A stretch of DNA of 37,098 bases from CBDEUK01 sp965250225 (GTDB lineage Bacteria; Pseudomonadota; Gammaproteobacteria; Eutrophobiales; Eutrophobiaceae). A program made the translations under genes and the position numbers. How positions within the stretch are numbered: position 1 is the first letter of the stretch; every line of letters starts with the position of its first letter. Of the stretch, positions 33,150-37,098 are shown one piece after another. The notes beneath the pieces were generated by a model that saw only the letters and a list, made by a program, of their open reading frames with translations, did not search any database and had not been told where the DNA came from. The stretch covers positions 1-37,098 of the forward strand of contig CBDFNQ010000010.1 of assembly GCA_965250225.1 (NCBI GenBank). Direction: 5' to 3'.

Positions 33150-33558
33150 AGAGACCTCTGCACAAATGATATTTTTTGACATAGCCAAGCTATCGCGTCC
33201 TCGACTCTGTCTCCTGATTCGCTCTCGGCTTTTGCTCCAAGCGTCGCTCTACCTTCCCCATCCATGGGGTCATACCTCCTGCATGACCTCCACGGATGGA
33301 GGAAGTGCAATAGGGTTGTAGGAACAATCCTTGCCTATGCAGTCGTGCTCTCGCCTCTTACCTACATATCCATGTAAGCAAGATAAAAATATTCTAAAAA
33401 ACGGAGTTTACACGAAGTAAATGAGTACTTTTAGGTTATTTTTAACGTCGCTACATCCCTGTAGGCGTTCGTGGGAATGACTGTTACAGTAACAATGGAA
33501 AGAATATGCATCATGCTGGAAAGTAAATAGTTCGTCATACCGGCCTACGAGCCGGTAT
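33150..33558. repeat. repeat-rich non-coding region (IS-end or MITE-like remnants)
   Basis: The 500 bases between pdxJ and dbpA hold no credible gene. A word GAGACCTCTGCACAAATG (from 33150) resembles the end of some insertion sequences. A nested palindrome spans 33253-33305: outer arms CTTCCCCATCC and GGATGGAGGAAG, inner arms GGTCAT and ATGACC. A perfect hairpin ATACCGGC-CTACGA-GCCGGTAT lies at 33537-33558, of the type found as dispersed REP-like elements in gammaproteobacteria. This suggests accumulated mobile-element debris. Confidence 0.55.
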
Positions 33559-33613
33559 CCAGTTATATAATCCAATAAATCATAAACATTAGAAACCTGA
33601 TAAATACAGAAAC

Positions 33614-34993
33614 ATGACAACAACTGCCTTCTCATCGCTGCCATTATCATCTGAGTTTATAGCCAATCTTGATTCGCTGGATTATCAGCTTATGACTCCG
33701 ATACAGGCACAAGGTCTGCCCGCAATTTTAAAAGGCAGCGACGTGCACGCTCAGGCAAAAACCGGTAGTGGTAAAACAGCTGCCTTTGGTATTGGCTTAT
33801 TGCACAAGCTTGATGCACAACAGTATAAAACCCAGGCATTGGTACTGTGCCCAACACGTGAGTTAGCTGATCAAGTCAGTAAAGAGATCCGTCGCCTCGC
33901 ACGCCCTATTCCCAATACCAAAATACTCACGTTGTGTGGTGGCACACCCATGGCTCCACAATTGGCCTCATTGGAACATCAACCACATATCGTCGTCGGC
34001 ACACCCGGTCGAATATTAAAGCACTTACAAAAAGAATCCTTAAAACTGGGTCAGTTAAATACGCTGGTACTTGATGAAGCCGACCGCATGCTGGACATGG
34101 GTTTCCACGATGACATCATGCGTATTATTAAAATGATGCCACGTCAAAGGCAAACCTTGTTGTTTTCTGCAACCTACCCGGATGCAATAAAAAAAATCAG
34201 TCGTGCTATTCAAAATGATCCCATTGATATTCAGGTAGAGAGTCTGCACGACGATAAAAAAATACAACAGATTTTCTACGAAATAGAAAAAAGCGAACGC
34301 TTAAAGACTCTGATTGCACTACTGGAACATTACCAACCTGAATCCAGCGTGGTGTTTTGTAATCGAAAGCAACAATGCCAGGAATTGGCTGATCAGTTAA
34401 ACCAACAAGGTTTCCATGCACTGGCCTTACACGGTGATCTAGAACAAAGAGATCGTGACCAGGTGTTATTGCAGTTTTCAAACAAAAGCAGTTCGATATT
34501 GATCGCAACCGATGTGGCTGCACGCGGACTGGATATTAAAGAATTACACGCTGTGATTAACTTCGAACTATCCCCTGATCCGGAAGTACACATTCATCGC
34601 ATTGGACGTACCGGCCGTGCTGGCAATGAAGGTCTTGCTCTGAGCTTGTTCATGGCATCTGAAGCACCCAAGGTTATCAGGATAGAAGAATATCAAAACA
34701 AACCTGTTCGTATTGATAAAACAGAATCGCTTAAACGCATAGAAAATTCCAAACTGAGTCCACCGATGGTGACACTATGTATTAATGCTGGCCGCAAAAA
34801 TAAAGTACGCGCAGGCGATATTTTAGGTGCGTTAACAGCAAACACGAATTTATCAGGTAAACAAATAGGCAAGATTGATATTTTCGATAACCTGGCTTAT
34901 GTCGCAGTGGAACGTTTGGTGGCCAAACAAGCTTTGAAAATTTTATCTGAAGGAAAAATCAAAGGCCGTAGATTTAGAGTACGGAAGCTGTGA
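33614..34993 (+). CDS. dbpA: ATP-dependent RNA helicase DbpA
   Basis: 459 aa, DEAD-box helicase. Q-motif MTPIQAQ (27-33), motif I AKTGSGKT (48-55), DEAD as Asp154-Asp157, SAT at 185-187, VAARGLDI and HRIGRTGRAG in domain 2. The C-terminal DbpA RNA-binding domain (about 385-459, TLCINAGRKNKVRAGDILGA, IKGRRFRVRKL) binds hairpin 92 of 23S rRNA, giving a role in 50S assembly. It ends 13 bases from the truncated integron integrase, convergent to it. A weak TGAC...GTCA stem plus T-rich stretch follows the stop. Confidence 0.95.
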   Translation: MTTTAFSSLPLSSEFIANLDSLDYQLMTPIQAQGLPAILKGSDVHAQAKTGSGKTAAFGIGLLHKLDAQQYKTQALVLCPTRELADQVSKEIRRLARPIPNTKILTLCGGTPMAPQLASLEHQPHIVVGTPGRILKHLQKESLKLGQLNTLVLDEADRMLDMGFHDDIMRIIKMMPRQRQTLLFSATYPDAIKKISRAIQNDPIDIQVESLHDDKKIQQIFYEIEKSERLKTLIALLEHYQPESSVVFCNRKQQCQELADQLNQQGFHALALHGDLEQRDRDQVLLQFSNKSSSILIATDVAARGLDIKELHAVINFELSPDPEVHIHRIGRTGRAGNEGLALSLFMASEAPKVIRIEEYQNKPVRIDKTESLKRIENSKLSPPMVTLCINAGRKNKVRAGDILGALTANTNLSGKQIGKIDIFDNLAYVAVERLVAKQALKILSEGKIKGRRFRVRKL

Positions 34994-35006
34994 CGAAATA
35001 ACTCTG

Positions 35007-35369
35007 TCATCTTTTTATTGTATGATCATTTGAAAGGGAACGTGAGGATTCTAACCAGAAATCCCAATCCACGGTCTTGTCGTTGATAACAGAACTATGT
35101 GGAAACAATGTCCGTATAGCATCCACAAACTGCCGAAATTGCCAATCCGCCAAGCTCTTTTCTCGGCCTGCTTTTTGTAGATAATTACTGACATCTTGAG
35201 GTTCAAACTGACTAAACTGTGTATAGCTGTGAGCCTTAAGAAATTGCTCTGCCCGGATCACGTACCATCGCAACACATTGGTTTTAACGCCCTGTTTCTG
35301 AAGTCTTTCAATGTAGGAATCCCAAAAACCTTTCGGCAATTCGGGATCAATTTGACCTGTAACATCCAT
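35007..35369 (-). pseudogene. intI: integron integrase IntI, truncated after the N-terminal domain
   Basis: 120 aa only; integron integrases are about 320-340. The retained part is the SAM-like core-binding domain: FWDSYIERLQKQGVK, RWYVIRAEQFLKA, QDVSNYLQKAGREKSLADWQ and FRQFVDAIRTLF are typical of chromosomal IntI. It stops just before the catalytic domain, so the RHRHRY residues are all absent. The start is intact: GGAG lies 8 bases before the ATG. The 3' end falls 13 bases from dbpA, so the missing part was replaced by that region. It is divergent from the cassettes and next to a cassette junction, the standard integron layout. It cannot catalyse recombination. Confidence 0.85.
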
Positions 35370-35421
35370 GTGCTAATCTCCTTATTAATAAAACATCCCT
35401 GAAAATAAGGAGTATACAAAA

Positions 35422-35520
35422 ATGATACGGAAAAATCACCCAACAACAAACAATCTGATTTCCATGTTTAATGAACTATACGGCGTCCGTATAATATCTA
35501 TTAACATGGATTCCGTATAA
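35422..35520 (+). CDS. short leader ORF before the first integron cassette
   Basis: 32 codons, beginning MIRKNHPTTNNL and ending MDSV, with AAGGAG nine bases before the ATG. It ends 6 bases before the cassette junction and spans the putative cassette promoter. It recalls ORF-11 of class 1 attI, a short translated ORF that boosts translation of the first cassette gene. Not recognised as a functional peptide. Confidence 0.4.
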   Translation: MIRKNHPTTNNLISMFNELYGVRIISINMDSV

Positions 35521-35521
35521 T
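35490..35521 (+). promoter_or_regulatory. putative cassette promoter (Pc) with two TATAAT boxes
   Basis: Two perfect TATAAT boxes, 35490-35495 and 35516-35521, each within CCGTATAAT, lie 31 and 5 bases before the cassette junction. No good TTGACA -35 is seen for either. The position matches integron Pc promoters that drive the first cassette. Confidence 0.4.
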
Positions 35522-35525
35522 CAAC

Positions 35526-35532
35526 GTTAGGC
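35526..35532 (+). other. integron core site GTTAGGC (attI x cassette junction)
   Basis: GTTAGGC fits the GTTRRRY consensus and lies between the divergent intI remnant and the first cassette gene, so it is the attI recombination point. The next core site (GTTAGAT, 36829) marks the end of the first cassette. Confidence 0.75.
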
Positions 35533-35546
35533 ATCTTGAGATTACA

Positions 35547-36713
35547 ATGAAGCTTCCAGATAAAATTGATAGACTGAAGGAAAAGATTGAATTAATTCTC
35601 GATCCTATTTCCTCTGCCGTAGATAAAGGCACTAAAGCAGATAAAAACTTCCTATTTTCTGCTGTTCGCACTGATGCAGGGAGGTCTTTGCCTCCTTACT
35701 ATATTGTCTATTTCCTATTTGTTGATTTTCTCGGTTATAAAAACCTAGGTCAGTTTGAAAAAGTATCTTGGTCAGTTCCGATTGACTATAACGGAACCGC
35801 TTATCTCCTAGAGCATCGAAAACTTGGAATGGGGTTGTTTGCTTCTGATAAAGAAAGCCAAGAAACAGAATGCCAAGAAATTGTCAAAAAAATATCCAAA
35901 GCAGTTAAGGTTGCTCGGCCATATTTTGAATGGGTTGCAAATGAAGCTGCCAAGCGCTCTGATCTAAATGTACTAAACCATAGTTTGCGTCTTCATGAGC
36001 GGTATCTATTTCTTGAAAATGAATATAAAGAAAAGATTCAAGAGGCAAAGTCACGAAAGGATGAACGAATACGTACTCAGTATTCTAGCAATTCTTGGGG
36101 CATTGAAATGCCCTATTATAGACTCAAGAACGAAGCTGAATGGCTAGCAATTTCTGCAATTGACGCGTTTTATAGTTTTACTGAGCATGTATTTATTCAT
36201 GCAGCAATTCTTAAAGGGCGGTTGGTCACCGGCGAGGATGTCGCGAACTTAGCTGATAACGATTGGGGCTCCAAGTTTAAATCATGCCTTGATGTCACAG
36301 ATAAAGATACGAAGAAATATTATGATCAGCTAGTTTCAATAAAACGACAAATTAGAAATTATGTTGCTCATGGAGCGTTCGGTAAAAACGGAGAAGCCTT
36401 TCAAATTCACTCTGGTGCAGGGGCTGTTCCTCTGCTTATGCCTCATCAGAAAGGTAATTCACGTTTTTCCATGCAAAGTGGAATTGCATTTAATGAGGAA
36501 GAAGCAATAGAGGCAGTTACGGAATTCATGAAATTTTACTGGGAATCAAATATCTTTCCAGAAGTTGTTTACATACAGAGCACGCTGCCAACCATTCTTC
36601 CTTATGCTTCGGACTCTACCTATGCCAAAGCAATGACTTCGGTTGAAGACATGGAGGATTTTGTTGAATATCAAACAGGAGTGCATGACAATGCTGCGAA
36701 CATGGACTGGTAA
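35547..36713 (+). CDS. cassette-encoded protein with HEPN-like motif, unknown function
   Basis: 388 aa, soluble, no signal peptide. The N-terminal region (about 38-100, RTDAGRSLPPYYIVYFLFVD and IDYNGTAYLLEHRKLGMGLF) looks like a conserved folded domain that is not recognised. The C-terminal half has two long helices, EAEWLAISAIDAFYSFTEHV (196-215) and QLVSIKRQIRNYVAHGAFG (261-279); the latter carries R270-x4-H275, the RxxxxH signature of HEPN ribonucleases. HEPN proteins are frequent in toxin-antitoxin and anti-phage systems. Whether this is a true HEPN nuclease is inference from the motif and helix pattern. The only other gene in its cassette is none, so any partner must be elsewhere. Confidence 0.6.
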   Translation: MKLPDKIDRLKEKIELILDPISSAVDKGTKADKNFLFSAVRTDAGRSLPPYYIVYFLFVDFLGYKNLGQFEKVSWSVPIDYNGTAYLLEHRKLGMGLFASDKESQETECQEIVKKISKAVKVARPYFEWVANEAAKRSDLNVLNHSLRLHERYLFLENEYKEKIQEAKSRKDERIRTQYSSNSWGIEMPYYRLKNEAEWLAISAIDAFYSFTEHVFIHAAILKGRLVTGEDVANLADNDWGSKFKSCLDVTDKDTKKYYDQLVSIKRQIRNYVAHGAFGKNGEAFQIHSGAGAVPLLMPHQKGNSRFSMQSGIAFNEEEAIEAVTEFMKFYWESNIFPEVVYIQSTLPTILPYASDSTYAKAMTSVEDMEDFVEYQTGVHDNAANMDW

Positions 36714-36718
36714 GCAAT

Positions 36719-36835
36719 ACCTAACAAGCATGTCAACCGGACAATTTTTTGCTACGCGTTTTTGTGGATTTCGCTTCGCTACATTTTTACACAAAAACGC
36801 GCAGCAAAAAATGGCCGGTTACATGGGCGTTAGAT
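36719..36835 (+). other. attC: attC recombination site (59-base element)
   Basis: 117 bp. R'' ACCTAAC (36719-36725) and R' GTTAGAT (36829-36835) bracket an extended palindrome. L'' CATGTCAACCGG pairs with L' CCGGTTACATG except for one unpaired C, the extrahelical base that dictates strand choice by integron integrase. The inner arms (about 36733-36765 and 36789-36811) are nearly perfectly complementary, with one mismatch over 22 bases. Size and symmetry are like the long attC sites of chromosomal integrons. Confidence 0.9.
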
Positions 36836-36845
36836 TTACAAGATA

Positions 36846-37098
36846 ATGAAGAAAGAACCTGAAACAATTGTGCAAGCCGACAGTGAAGAAGGGCAACGTG
36901 CTGGAGAAGCAATTGTAGAGGCAGTTGAGAATCAACTGAAAGAAAATACACCTCCTGAAACTAAACACACTTTAGATAGGCTAATAGCCATGGGGGAGTC
37001 AAGAGAGAATGCAATCCGCTACATTTCTTGTGCGCTGTCTGTTGAAATATTCGAAGCATTAAAAAATGAAACACCATACGATGAAGAGCGATATTTAA
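36846..37098 (+). CDS. second cassette gene, partial at window end, hypothetical
   Basis: An open frame of 84 codons from ATG 36846 that continues past the window. It starts 17 bases after the cassette core site, as usual for cassette genes. The sequence is acidic and helical: MKKEPETIVQADSEEGQRAG, later TLDRLIAMGESRENAIRYIS and SVEIFEALKNETPYDEERYL. It looks like a small conserved hypothetical family but cannot be named with confidence. Confidence 0.55.
   Translation, partial: MKKEPETIVQADSEEGQRAGEAIVEAVENQLKENTPPETKHTLDRLIAMGESRENAIRYISCALSVEIFEALKNETPYDEERYL

Larger units (their letters stand above)
35526..36828 (+). mobile_element. integron gene cassette 1 (1,303 bp)
   Basis: Bounded by core sites GTTAGGC (35526) and GTTAGAT (36829). 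It holds a single gene with little leader (21 bases from junction start to ATG) and a long attC after it, the canonical cassette design. Confidence 0.8.

Noticed and set aside
33095..33310. 71-codon minus-strand ORF upstream of pdxJ
   Set aside because: It spans the palindromic repeat region, has no ribosome-binding site and repeat-like composition; judged spurious.
35370..35530. LexA (SOS) box in the intI promoter
   Set aside because: No CTGT-N8-ACAG match was found by reading both strands, so SOS control is not claimed.

Overview
The window looks like a moderately AT-rich gammaproteobacterial chromosome. The main evidence is the long housekeeping block tatD-pilZ-holB-tmk-mltG-pabC-fabF-acpP-fabG-fabD-fabH-plsX-rpmF-yceD, with maf, an SppA-type protease, rluC and rne beside it. 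This order is typical of gammaproteobacteria, and the pilZ between holB and tatD is the Pseudomonas-like version. The species cannot be named from this sequence. No rRNA, tRNA or CRISPR array was seen.

Left part (1-5.9 kb): a hipB-hipA toxin-antitoxin pair, then a near-perfect XerC/XerD dif site (2032-2059). A second, half-degenerate dif-like site lies at 3300-3327 in the same orientation. Between them is a compact 1,268-bp unit of small phage-like genes, best read as an integrated element that exploits the host Xer recombinases (filamentous-phage or IMEX type). One of its genes is interrupted by a single in-frame TGA. A PAS-GGDEF-EAL cyclic-di-GMP enzyme follows; its GGDEF site is degenerate and its EAL site is intact. 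Next is a strong Fur box between a secreted protein of unknown function and a PLP-dependent class V aminotransferase.

Middle part (7-23.8 kb): the conserved cell-envelope, fatty-acid, DNA-replication and RNA-processing block. The run from yceD to tatD is on the minus strand with several stop/start overlaps. rne diverges from rluC behind a long structured leader.

Right-middle (23.9-30.2 kb): a four-gene minus-strand unit of LuxR-type response regulator, TonB-dependent receptor, periplasmic binding protein and membrane hybrid histidine kinase with REC and Hpt domains. It reads as a dedicated outer-membrane-to-cytoplasm sensing pathway. Upstream lie a perfect 22-bp palindrome and, on the opposite strand, an orphan Rho-independent terminator, which suggests a divergent small RNA. 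prfC, acpS and pdxJ follow. Beyond pdxJ the usual upstream neighbours (recO, era, rnc) are missing and a repeat-rich stretch takes their place.

Right end (33.6-37.1 kb): dbpA, then a sedentary integron. An integron integrase truncated to its N-terminal 120 residues faces a leader with two TATAAT boxes and a short ORF, then a cassette junction. The first cassette encodes a 388-aa protein with a HEPN-like R-x4-H motif and ends in a textbook attC site. A second cassette gene runs off the end of the window. Two kinds of tyrosine-recombinase platform (dif/Xer and integron) therefore bracket the core block. The most unusual features are the dif-flanked element, the integron with a dead integrase and possible HEPN cassette, and the TonB-receptor signalling unit with its palindrome and candidate sRNA.
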